Below are positions 17,645 to 27,197 of a stretch of 31,716 bases of DNA, one piece after another (the stretch's first letter is position 1; each line of letters begins with the position of its first letter). The notes below the pieces were generated by a model that worked only from the letters and a program-made list of their open reading frames with translations, made no database searches and had not been told where the DNA came from. A program made the translations under genes and the position numbers. Source of the stretch: Chara braunii (Eukaryota; Streptophyta; Charophyceae; Charales; Characeae); the NCBI GenBank assembly GCA_003427395.1, contig BFEA01000001.1, positions 2,564,511 to 2,596,226 of the forward strand. Direction: 5' to 3'.

Positions 17645-17856
17645 CAGTAAACCTGCTTCTATTCACAGAGTAACGCCTGGTCATGTGTTCTATAGAGGAA
17701 GCCTGCTTCGATCATGTGTTTCATACAGGAACCCTGCTTCGAGATTAATACAGTAAGCCTGCTTCTATTCACAGAGTAAAGCCTGGTCATGTGTTCTATA
17801 CAGGAAGCCTGCCTCGACCATGTGTTTCATACAGGAAACCTGCTTCGATTATGCTA
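17645..17856 (+). repeat. Two-copy tandem repeat, 106-bp period
   Basis: CAGTAAACCTGCTTCT at 17645 recurs as CAGTAAGCCTGCTTCT at 17751. Both copies then carry ATTCACAGAGTAA, TGGTCATGTGTTCTATA and TCATGTGTTTCATACAGG-type phrases. Within each unit CCTGCTTC recurs about every 35 bp, so the larger unit probably arose from a shorter one. No coding frame is associated. Confidence 0.85.
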
Positions 17857-18492
17857 GAACAGTCATGGTTGACATGTGTCCTGGCTGACTTCGCGCAGAG
17901 CGTGCAGAATAGGTACGATCGACTGGCGACCAAAGTCACGAATCTCATTCGCCTCAGGCGGATAACAGTTAGTAAGGATGTAGCGGTACCCTTTCGGCCC
18001 GGCAGTGAGGCCGGACCTGTTTCAGGCCGTCGGCCTGACCCCGGTCGTGTACCCGGATACTCCGGCCTGGACCAAGGCCGGTATATCTCTCTGGCCTAGG
18101 CCCAGGCCAGGTTGGTTCATTCCATGCTTCGAGTTGTTCATTCATGGATTCAGTCGGACTGGACCTTCACTCAGCTGTTGCTTCTCGTGTGTGTCCATCT
18201 CCTTCCTTTCTCTCTCACCATCTCGGCACGTGCCCTCCTGAACGTGTGTCACATTGGTATGGGAGCAGGTTCTCGAACCTCTGCTCCCTCCCTCCCTCGC
18301 TCTCTCTCTCTTGCTATCCTGCCACCAGGGATAGCCATCTCCACGGTTGTTTTTGAAGCACCTGGTCTGCACCTGGTCCGTCAAGGAGACCAGATACATT
18401 TGTCATCCAAGTTGGGGACTTTCTCCTGGGCGTCTCTCCAAGCTGCTCCAGCTGCTGCGACTCTCCTACTGGCTGCCAACATCGCTGCTCGC
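17857..18492. other. GC-rich DNA without a recognised gene
   Basis: The left part (about 17990-18110) is dense in GGCC and CCGG words such as AGGCCGTCGGCCTGACCCCGG. The right part is C/T-rich with a CTCT run near 18300. Overlapping frames (for example 18112-18519 plus) show no motif and continue into an rRNA-like sequence, so they are not accepted as genes. An LTR remnant is possible, but I could not match it to the LTRs in this window. Confidence 0.4.
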
Positions 18493-18665
18493 ACTAACAC
18501 CGCCTGTGGCTCCTACTGATCAAATGGCCAGGAGAAGTGTTTGAGCTTTAGCGACTTAGGCGGCCTGCAGCTGGCGGTGCAGTGAGAAGTTCATCGAACC
18601 TTATCAATTAGAGGAAGGAGAAGTTGTAACAAGGTGTCCGTAGGCGAACCTGCAGAAGGATCATT
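18493..18665 (+). pseudogene. Fragment of nuclear 18S rRNA, 3' end
   Basis: ACTAACACCGCCTGTGGCTC matches the 18S ACACACCGCCCGTCGCTC. TACTGATCAAATGGCC matches TACCGATTGAATGGTC. GAAGTGTTTG, GTGAGAAGTTCAT, GAACCTTATCAATTAGAGG, AAGGAGAAGTTGTAACAAGG and TGTCCGTAGGCGAACCTGCAG then lead to AAGGATCATT, the exact 18S 3' terminus. Changes are mainly transitions, several at CpG. The upstream part of the gene and any 5.8S are missing, so this is a 173-bp relic, not an active rDNA copy. Confidence 0.85.
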
Positions 18666-18689
18666 GACACGTGGACGGCTGCCCTTCGA

Positions 18690-19690
18690 CCCCGCCACGT
18701 CAGCCCCTCCTTCCCTCTCACCTGCACCCCTCTCCTCTCCTCTCCCCATTACCTCTATCCTCCTCCCGACTCTCCCCCGAGTCCCTCCCCCCCTTCCCAC
18801 CACGCAACCCCAACCTCCCAACTGCACAACTCCCCTCCCCTCCCACTACACAACTCCTCCCCCTCCCACCCGCCCACCTCTCCCCAATCACGCGTAGGAG
18901 CGCGCACCCCCAATCTCAATCCCGACTCCCCGATCCCGCTTCTCCTCCCACTCAACCTTCCCCCCGTTCAATCCAATCCCTCCCCCCGTCTACTCCTCTC
19001 CCAACCCTTCCGCCCCGATTCCCCGATCCCGATCCCGATCCTGCCTCCGTTGCTTGCCCACGCGACTCCACGCACCCGACCCCGCTCTTTTCCCCCACCC
19101 AACTTCGTTGCGGTCCCCTCCTACCTGCTGCGCACCCACGCCGCCCATTCCCACCCGTCATCTTTTCCTTCCCTCAGGACTCTCATCCCACTTTTCCTCC
19201 TCACCGATCGCATCCCCCCCCCGGCCTCCCTCCTATCCCTTACTTCATTGCGCGCACGTGCGCGCGATCCCATCCCCCTGCTGCCTTCCCCTCACTTCCG
19301 GATCCCAACTCCCTCCTATCCCTTACTTCATTGCGCGCACGTGCGCGCGATTCGCCTCCCGATTCCCCCTCCCTTCCCCTCACTTCCAGATCCCAACTCC
19401 CTCTCCCTTCCCCCCCAGTTCTCCCCTCGGAGTTCTGCTTTCTCCCCCGCTATTCCTCCTAATTTCTTTCCCCTGACTTCCCCTCGACTTCCCCCGACCC
19501 CCTCGTACCCATTTCCCCCCGCCCCTCTGACCTCCATTCTGTGTCACCCCGATCTCGATCCCATCCTCCCACCCGTTGCACCCCATCCCCCAATCCCGAC
19601 CTCCCTCCCGCTGTATCCCGCCCCCCGCTCCTCCGCGATCCTGATCCCGCCCTTCCCCCACTGTGATCGCCTCCATCCTGATCCCCCTTT
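18690..19690. repeat. One-kilobase strand-asymmetric C+T-rich tract
   Basis: The plus strand is almost entirely C and T (for example CCTCTCCTCTCCCCATTACC). It begins soon after the 18S end, where the first internal transcribed spacer would stand, but no 5.8S follows. It gives rise to long artefactual frames (18671-19462 plus, 19050-19712 plus and Gly-rich minus frames) made of Pro, Ser, Arg and Gly. None has a domain. Such polypyrimidine strands can form triplex DNA. Confidence 0.8.
19226..19402. repeat. Tandem duplication of about 85 bp with an alternating purine-pyrimidine core
   Basis: CCTATCCCTTACTTCATTGC followed by GCGCACGTGCGCGCGA occurs first near 19227 and again near 19310. CCTTCCCCTCACTTCC also occurs near 19284 and 19372. 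The palindromic GCGCGCACGTGCGCGC core alternates purine and pyrimidine, which favours Z-DNA. Confidence 0.8.
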
Positions 19691-20345
19691 CAGGGAGAGT
19701 CAGACCCCCTAAAAAAATTATACACCCTTAGCAGTGGGTCGTGCCCCCGCAAATCATTCGGATGCCAAAATTAAATCGTGCCCCTCTTAACTCCCACTCG
19801 CACTCCCAAAATAGTCCGACCCTTCAGATAATTATCGTAACCTTCAAGTCGTCCGCTGTATCCCCCAAATAACCGTTCAAACCTGATATCAATTTTTGAC
19901 CCCCCCTTAAAGAAAAGTCAGAACCGAAAAATCATTTTTCTACCCCTAAAGTTGTGGGTCATACCCCGTCCTAAATCGCTCACACCCCGAAACTAAGTTA
20001 TGCCTCGTTTGCATGACAATCCTCTCCCACAAAATGGTTTTTGGCGCCCTAAACTGATGGGTTGTACCCCAAGACGTAATATTTTCCACCCAAGATCAAT
20101 TTCTAACCGCACAGGCGCTTGGCCCTACCCCCCTTCAGTGGTAGACAAACCACAAAGCTTCTTCGCTTTGTAAAACTACAAAGCAACGACGCTTAACCCT
20201 TGGTTGGAGCTAGGTGGTGCGTCCATCCGTGGATGCTGAGCCCCAAAGTGAGAGTCGAGCTCGTTAACAATGTTTGTTGCCCTCAAGCGGTGGTTCGTTT
20301 TCTCTACCTCGTCGAAACTTATTTCAGTCACCTTGAAGTGGAAGT
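19690..20345. repeat. Degenerate short-phrase repeat, left copy
   Basis: Starts with CAGGGAGAGTCAGACCCC and proceeds through recurring phrases such as AGTGGGTCGTGCCCC, AAATAGTCCGACC, CCAAATAACCGTTC, AAATGGTTTTTGGC and GTGGGTTGTACCCC. The same phrases in the same order recur at 30165-30860 with 15-20% differences by eye. It has no coding frame. It ends near 20345, about 75 bp before element E. Confidence 0.75.
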
Positions 20346-20418
20346 CGGGGTTGGTCCACCGAAGGAATGACCAAAACATTTTGAGTGTCGTTTCAGAAAC
20401 TTTATAAAACAATGGTAA

Positions 20419-21825
20419 TGTTACGATCCTGGTCATTCCCAAAGTGCAAATTAACAATGAAAGACAACGCCACCCAATTGCGAAAGAAATGAAAGCACTT
20501 GCAAAGAGATAGAGACCAGAGAAGAAGGAAAGAAGAAGAAGAAGAAGAAGAAGAAGAAGAAGAAGAAGATGTACACCAGCAAGACCAATGACAAATCTCC
20601 CCTTCTCTCTCCACCTTCCTCCTCCTCCTTAACCTCTCCAATCTTATTCTTCTTCCCAATAATAATAATAACAATGAATGGATGAACCATAATCAATATC
20701 TGAAGTTCCCTCTTACTGCTGACTCAACAACAACAACAACAAGTCCACCATAGCTATGGCTTCCCCCCTTCTTCCTCCTCTCACATGCCTAGGCTATGAC
20801 GGACTACTAAGGACAACCCAAAGCAGCTATGGCGCTGCACTCCTGTCCAAAGGACAACCCAACGCAGCTATGCCGCTGCTGACTAAGCCGCCATGCCTGA
20901 CTCTGCCTCGAGCTTCCTTGGTGCGGCACTACCCCAACTGGGGCCTTCCAGATGCAGCGCCCAACAAGGTNCTACCCCAACTGGGGCCTTCCAGATGCAG
21001 CGCCCAACAAGGTGATGAAGATGGTGTCCACCATAGCCAGGTAGGTGCCTCGCCACTCTCCTCCTTCACCCCCTTCTTCCTCCTCCTTAGGCTGGGCTGC
21101 TCGCCATAGCCAGGCTGAGCGCTCATCTGCTCTTCACCTCCAGGCAGCGCTGTACCAGCGAAGCGCTCCGCTCAACAGCATGTCGCCAATCCTTGCATAC
21201 CGCAAATGAGGAGGAACTACTTGCTCCTCCGGAAGATATAGCGGCCTACTGGCCTCTTGGGCGGTGACTTCCAAGGCCGAGCGGCCTCCCAGCAACCGGT
21301 ACCTCCTCCCTTTCGGAGGGAAACATCATTGCAGGCTCTGCTATCGTCCGGACAGACCCTAGACCCGGGCTACTTGGACTGGTACCGGACTACCTCTATC
21401 CTACTGCTACTGGGCCTCTAAAAATGCCAACTTTTTGTCTTCTTCTGCTCGGCCTCCAGTACCGGACACTCCTACCACTACTTGAGTGGTACCGGCCTAC
21501 CTGCTACTTGAGTATTTTTCCCCGCTGCTCTAAGTGTCGCGGGCCTACCCCCGCTACTTGAGTGTTTTCCCCGTTGCAACCCTCAAAGTCACGGCCACAG
21601 GTAAGTACCGGCCCTGCGGGGCCTTTCAACCAACAAGTACCCTTGCGGGTCACACACACACTCAGCCGACAAACACTCAGACAGGCATGCAAACCAGCAG
21701 GCACGCACACACACACAGACATGGAAACCACAGCAGAATGCGGGAATCTCAGCAAGGCATTCATTCCAGCGGCAAATCCCATAAATCAGCAGTGTTCTCA
21801 GTCTGTGTTTTGGCGGGTCATTACA
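20419..21825 (-). repeat. Element E 3' LTR (left in window), 1,407 bp
   Basis: Direct repeat of 28704-30019. It includes a long GAA tract (20521-20570), longer than in the right copy, CCACCATAGC words, a TATA-like GCTATATC on the minus strand (21235-21242), GGAGGGAAACATCATTGC and a CA-rich stretch. An N at 20971 separates two copies of ACTGGGGCCTTCCAGATGCA, an apparent assembly duplication. Frames within the LTR on both strands are not genes. Confidence 0.88.
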
Positions 21826-21838
21826 CTACCCCCCTCTC
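21826..21838 (-). other. Polypurine tract of element E
   Basis: On the minus strand TGAGAGGGGGGTAG lies directly before the 3' LTR start (TGTAATGACC). It is a purine run with six consecutive G, in the position of the plus-strand primer. Confidence 0.75.
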
Positions 21839-21866
21839 AAGAGCGAGGTCTATTCGAGCGAGTAAC

Positions 21867-22664
21867 TCATTCAGAGTCGACACAAAATGCATCGTAGGCG
21901 TAGATCAGAAAGAGAGATTTAGTAAGATCGTGAGGAGTGAGTTTTGCAGAAAACTTAGCAGTCTGTCCATCAGCGATCTGTCGTTCATAAGCGTTAACAA
22001 CACGTGGAGCATTCTTTAGCAGCTCTTTTCGGTCGATCCAGAAAAATTCGTTCAATGGGTGATAGAGGAAGTGAACCTTGTACTGTCTGTTCCTCCCACT
22101 TCCCTCGTGGGAAACAATTCTATCTATCCCATGGCCGTCGTCGATAGGACGAGGTATCATAGGATCTCGGAAGGGAAAAGTCTCGTCATCGATAAGTGGA
22201 AACAGGTTGGACGCGTGAAAGACCGAATATGTGCGCAAATGAGGAGGCACGTCAATCACATACGAAGGACCAAAATCATCCCCAATCACCTTTAGAACCT
22301 GCCAAGGAACATAGTACAATGGAAGAAGCTTTCGTGATACGCCCTCTTCGTCAGAAAACTCAGATATTTTGACCCAGACATAACTCCCTACTTTGAAGTT
22401 CCCTTCTTTGCGCGACTTGTTAGCATGTTTGATCATGGCATGCTGACGCTTGTTCATTGCTGCGATAGCAGCTTTGAGCAGGTGTGCGTACTTGGCATTG
22501 TAGCCAGGCATGTCGGGCGTCAGACCAGGGGACCGTTCGGGAACAAATTGGAGAGAGGATTGCGCAATTGCCAACCATATTGCAGCTGATTCGGTGTCAC
22601 GCCAGTTGCAGAGTGAATAGAGTTGTTGTACAACCCTTTCACTTTGTGTAACTCCTTGTCCCAC
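21867..22664 (-). pseudogene. Integrase C-terminus and chromodomain-like tail of element E
   Basis: A 265-residue frame holds a linker with helical repeats (about residues 60-85, AIAAMNKRQHAMIKHANKSR), the GPY/F-type module ending DVPPHLRTYSVFHASNLFPL (about 137-156), and the tail YKVHFLYHPLNEFFWIDRKE, LLKNAPRVVNAYERQ (about 198-232). The last part is the longest, best-kept chromodomain-like end in the window and is equivalent to the relics in B and D. The frame continues past AYERQ for about 35 unrelated residues and stops 40 bp from the LTR. A frameshift separates it from the integrase core. Confidence 0.75.
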
Positions 22665-22699
22665 ATGTTCTGATCTGGAACAATTAATGCGCGAAGTAG

Positions 22700-23521
22700 T
22701 TAAATGACAGTCTGGTTTATTTCCTCTGCAAATCCATTGGCTTCGGGGTATCGACCAGAAGTCTTGTTGAGTTTAATGTCATAGATCTGCGAAGTGAAGT
22801 CCTTCCAATCAGCACGAATGAACCTGGTGTCCAGATCACTCACAAGTGTTTTCGGGGGTCCATACTGCAGAATGTATTGCTGGTGAAATTCTTCGATCAC
22901 AAGCTCAGTTGGTGCATGAGGAGGTAGAGGAATCAAATTCAGAAATTTGGAAAAACGATCCACAATGGCCATAACTTGTGAATGTCCTCCCTCGCTCACC
23001 TTCCCCATGTCCGTGAAATAGATAGAGACCGACTCACCGGGCCCATCAGGGATTGGGAGGGGTTTCATCAGGCCATAAGGCTTATGCCTATGGACCTTGG
23101 TTCTTTGACAGACTTGACATTCAACAATAAATTTCTGAGCATATCCCTTCACTCCTGGCCAATCAAACTGTTGCAAAAGACTTTCATAAGTCTTCTCAAA
23201 GCCGAAGTGTTCACTCTGACCATGTGCCAAATCCAAGAAATGAGTCCGAAGAGGCGCATGATTGGGTACACACAAACAATCAAACTTCCCATAGCGGCGG
23301 AATACAAGACCCTCGCACTCGTGAAAATCAGGCTGACTGTTCGGATCAGCCTTGAGCTTCTCAAGGATGGGATTAAGGTCCAGATGCTTGGCAGTGTGTT
23401 CGACCAGATCCTCCTTCAGTTTCCTTCGGAGGTCATACGAGCTCACAAGGCAAGTCAAAAACTCAGGATGACGCGACAAAGCATCAACAACACGATTATA
23501 ACAACCTTTCTTATAGTTCAA
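22700..23521 (-). pseudogene. Integrase zinc-binding and catalytic core of element E
   Basis: The 273-residue frame starts with the end of RNase H (VVDALSRHPE), then a His-His/Cys-Cys module (HGQSEHFGFEKT and ECQVCQRTK), and the catalytic core VMAIVDRFSKFLNLIPLPPH, TLVSDLDTRF and YPEANGFAEEINQTVI. The second Asp (VSD) and Glu (AEE) are present. The first Asp, expected at SI-D-F, is Tyr (SIYFTDMG, codon 23020-23018). The same position is Asn in element B. If real, this loss would abolish strand transfer. The usual GQTE is GFAE here. Confidence 0.8.
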
Positions 23522-23551
23522 TTCGAAGTTGTAAACATCAATGTCATGCAG

Positions 23552-24007
23552 TCAGCGGGTCAGTGTCGGAGAGAGATCAGTTTGTATTTTAATCCACTGC
23601 AAGGTCTGATGATCTGAGTAGACCTTGAAGTGACGACCCAAGAGGTAGTGCTTCCAATGTGTGAGCGCTTCTCGCAAAGCATAGAGCTCACGCATATATG
23701 TGGAGGTAGTTACCTTGTGGCTGGGCATGCGTTTGCTGTAATATTCGACCGGACGCAGGCCATCGCCATCATCTTGTTGCAGCACTGCACCAATCCCATA
23801 CTGGCTCGCGTCCGTAGTGACCACGAACGTGAGGTTGGGATCCGCAATGCAGAGTACAGGATGACTTACTAAAGCCTCTTTCAAGGCTTGGAACGCAGTT
23901 TCACATTTCTCACACCACGCATAGGCAACATTCTTGCTTGTTAGTCTCGAGAGCGGGTGAGCAATGACAAAAAAATTGGGTACAAACTTCCGATAATATG
24001 AGGCCAA
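23552..24007 (-). pseudogene. RNase H domain of element E
   Basis: The 151-residue frame begins with the RT thumb phrase MASYYRKFVPNFFVIAHPLS. It continues LTFVVTTDASQYGIGAVLQQ, MRELYALREALTHWKHYLLG and HFKVYSDHQTLQWIKIQ. The three catalytic acidic residues (TDAS, REL, SDH) are intact. This is the best-preserved pol domain in the window. It is separated from RT by a TAG at 24050, where relatives have TGG (Trp). Confidence 0.85.
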
Positions 24008-24049
24008 ACCAAGAAAAGAGCGCAGTTCGCGTATGTTCGCTGGTTGAGG

Positions 24050-24680
24050 CTACTTTTGGATTACCTCAACCTTGGTTGCATCCCACTCAAGGCTGTTTGC
24101 AGACAACCGGTGCCCAAGATAGATGACGTTGTCCCTTCCAAACTCAGATTTCTCTAAGTTGAGGTGCAGTTGTGCCTCCTTGAGGACCTGAAAAACCTCC
24201 TCAAGGTGCTTGGCGTGCTCTTCCATGAACTTACTGAAAATCAGGATGTCATCGAGGTAAACAACAACAAACGTGTTAAGCTGATGGCGGAGGACCTTCT
24301 CCATGAGGCACTGAAACGTGGTTGGTGCATTCGTAAGACCGAAGGGCATGAAGATGAATTTGGGCTGTTTTAAATGCAGTTTTGTGCTGGTCACTTTGAT
24401 CAACTTCAACTTGGTGGTAGCCCGACTTGAGGTCGATCATGGAGAAGACCTTGCACCCACCTGCAACATCTAGCAAATCATCTATGCGCGGCAAGGGATA
24501 AGCGTTCTTTCGGGTGATACGGTTTAGGCCACGATAGTCAATACACATCCGGAGTTTGCCTCCTTTCTTCGACACAAACAGGATAGGTGCACCGAACTCA
24601 GACTCACTAGGCCTAATCCATCCACGATCAATCATGTCATCAATTTGTCTCCTCAACTCCTCCAACTCGCCTTGTCCCAT
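24050..24680 (-). pseudogene. Reverse transcriptase of element E, one frame break
   Basis: Two overlapping frames. The first (24680-24276) runs from GWIRPSESEFGAPILFVSKK through LRMCIDYRGLNRITRKNAYP and FSMIDLKSGYHQVEVDQSDQ to HKTAFKT. The second (24409-24050) carries IFMPFGLTNAPTTFQ and VVVYLDDILIFS, with catalytic YLDD at 24248-24259, then HLNLEKSEFGRDNVIYLGH. The break lies near 24360. Length and motif order match Ty3/gypsy RT. Apart from the shift the motifs are well kept, consistent with a fairly recent loss of function. Confidence 0.85.
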
Positions 24681-24718
24681 ACGGTAGACGCAACCCTTTG
24701 GAGGAACACTCCCTTTTA

Positions 24719-25727
24719 TTATCTCGATCTTGTGTTTGACCGGACGCTCGGGAACTCCACGAGGTTCAACCAGAACTTCAGAAATCGATCTAATAGACGG
24801 AGAATGCTTGTTGGGACTTCCGGTGGAGGATCATCCTCATCAGGAGAGAGAAAATCAGATTGAGAGTTTACAGGAATTACAACCGAATTCGAGGTACTTG
24901 GATCAAAAGTAGACTGATTTTTTACAGTAGAAGTAGATGGAACAGAAGTAGAGGTAGTAAATGCAGCAAAAGTAGAAGGCACATTGAGAGGCTTTACAAG
25001 AGCTACATGCACATGCTCAGCTTCCTTGCGCCTGCGTACTGATTTGCAGAATTTGTTTGCACTCAAGAGAGTCACAGGGGACTCGCATGTCTCGTCCAAT
25101 AGAACGGTACGCTCGTTCCCCTTGGGATCACGCACCACGAACTGAGTATCCGCCCACGTGGTCCTTAGACAATGAGCCTTTAACCAGCCCAAGCCAATGA
25201 CCGCGTCGAAAGAACACTTGTCCATGACATAAAAGTTCATCTTATGTGTGACAGTGTGATCCTTGTCAAAAGTGACGCGCACACCTTTGACAGCATGTCA
25301 GCATGTGTTGAGGTGACAACCTCTTGGTTGCCTACCTGGGTCTGACAAGGGTTCTGCAATTCCACTTGCTTCATTCCCAGGCCCGACTTACGAATCCCGT
25401 TAGGAGAAAATAAGTTAGTTGTCGAGCCATTATCAATCAGCACACGGATGTATCGACGGTTAATGAGCAGCTTAAAAAAGATCAGTTCCACACTCCCTTG
25501 AGCACGGCGTTGTTGCTTGAGCTGCAACCAATGTTCCAGGTGAGAGTGGAAGTTGACTTCCTTAGTCTCCTCCCAAGGCTCAGTGTAAAGTACTTGGACT
25601 GCTGCAGCCTTGGATTCAGCATCAGTTCGGGCTTCAAGAGCGGGCTGTTGATCAGATTTAGGCTCCTTGGAGGGGCCTGCAACTGACTGTTCAGCTTCCC
25701 TTGTTGTAGAGAGTGTTGATGACTCTT
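24719..25727 (-). pseudogene. Protease and protease-RT linker of element E
   Basis: A minus-strand frame to 25237 contains ELIFFKLLINRRYIRVLIDN then GSTTNLFSPNGIRKSG, the region of the retropepsin active site. Instead of Asp-Ser/Thr-Gly it reads Asp-Asn-Gly (25423-25437 covers IDNGS). A shifted frame (25282-24719) carries NFYVMDKCSFDAVIGLGWLK, the second part of the protease (the usual 'ILG.DWL' phrase), then a Ser/Thr-rich linker with FDPSTSNSVVI, SPDEDDPPPEVP. A frameshift near 25260 divides the domain. Confidence 0.65.
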
Positions 25728-27197
25728 CTACGCCCTTTGCCTGTTTCCCTGCAGACGATAACAATCCTGCACAGCGTGCCCAAGCTTTTGACAATGCAAG
25801 CACACGCGCAGTTTGGATCTTCTCTCCCATTCCTTTTGACTGATGCGGAGGGCTTCCCAAGGCTTGGTGGAAGCATCCTCCGGTTTCTCAGGGATCTTTG
25901 CATTCTTGGGGAGGTGTGATATAGTTACCTTACCCGAACCACGGTTAGGCCCCTTGCTTGAAGCAATCTTTTTAAAGGCATTACATTTTTCTTCAGTATT
26001 CATGTCAGACTTAAGGGCTGATGTAGAACAGCCCACATCGGAGTCCGGCTCTAGATCGTCATCTAGAGACAAATCATCCGCATAGGACTGATCCTCAGCC
26101 TCCCGATGTTCATGCAAGGCAAGCTGGTTGCTGCTTCCGTACCGCTTGCGTTGCGAGGTTCTACCTGCAGCGGGTGCCTTTGCACGCCTGGCAAGGCCCT
26201 TGGCTTCTAGATTGACTAGATCCGTCAGTAACTCTCGCCAAGTCGTATGGTCTTTGAGTCCTAGTCGGGAGACATTCTTTAGGGGCCACTCCCATAACTA
26301 CATCCATGCAAGACACGTCAGTCCATCCCAGGTTTGGAGTGGTGAACAACCCAGTCAAGTGCTGCTCCAAAGCCTGTATGGAAGTCCTCCACGTTTGGCC
26401 CTTGAGGGCCTCAAGCTTCAGCCTTGCCTTGAGCGCAGCGTGCTTATCTTGATATTGTGTGATGAGGAGGTCCTCAATAGTACGTACAGGAGTTACTTTC
26501 AGCCACTCAGTCAGATCAATTCTCTCATAACCTGCAGTAACAGCTTGGAGTTCTATGAAACTCTGTACGGCAGGCTCAGTATTTGTGCCCATGATCATGC
26601 TTCGGTCTTCCTGCGGTGTTCGCAGTACCTCGAAGTATGAGCACATGGAGTTAATCCAAGAGGTGATGTCCCCCTTCCCGTCATACTTGGACGGCAGAGT
26701 GGCCGCCCTCTTGTCCACTACGGGACTGCTGTATTGTATGTCAGTAAGAACTGCAACGTTTTGGGCTGATGCTCCTGCACAGTTCCACTTGCTCTCGAGA
26801 TGAGGATTGTGTTAGGGTGAGAGACTGGGACTGCAGTAGGACGAGGATTAGGAGAACCAGGGGCAGACAATTGGGACTGTTTGAGGCCGACTATCTCGGC
26901 CAGCCGCTCTTGGTTCCGCTGCTCTAGAGCTGTCACATGGGACTCAAGATCTTCCAAGGTCCGCAGTTGAACCAAGGTTGCTACGACAGCAGCCAACTTC
27001 TCTTGGAATCGGTCATCATTTGATTCCGGAACCTCGAGGAGGGTCACTTGCTCAGCAATACTTGTGGCTTTGGCTGCTGCCTCTGCCTCTCTCTCTCTGT
27101 GTATTGCGTCCTCATAAATTTTCAGAAAGAAAGGTTTCTTGTTCTCGGCGCTGCGTTCAGCATGGCCTTCCATTGCTCGGTTGTGATGTCTGCCATG
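25728..27197 (-). pseudogene. Gag of element E with CCHC zinc knuckle, several frameshifts
   Basis: A likely start is the ATG at 27197 (MADITTEQWKAMLNA), which frameshifts near 27165 into SAENKKPFFLKIYEDAIHRE, a charged coiled-coil region. The capsid region (26718-26161) opens with DKRAATLPSKYDGKGDITSW and continues ERIDLTEWLKVTPVRTIEDL. A further frame (26117-25728) holds an acidic linker, SYADDLSLDDDLEPDSDVGC, and a perfect CCHC knuckle, CLHCQKLGHAVQDC (25761-25802). Element A has a homologous gag but a damaged knuckle. Confidence 0.75.

Noticed and set aside
18671-19462. 263-residue plus-strand frame and other long frames over 18690-19690
   Set aside because: These are Pro/Ser/Arg translations of a C+T-rich strand with no domain, and equally long frames occur in other phases of the same tract.
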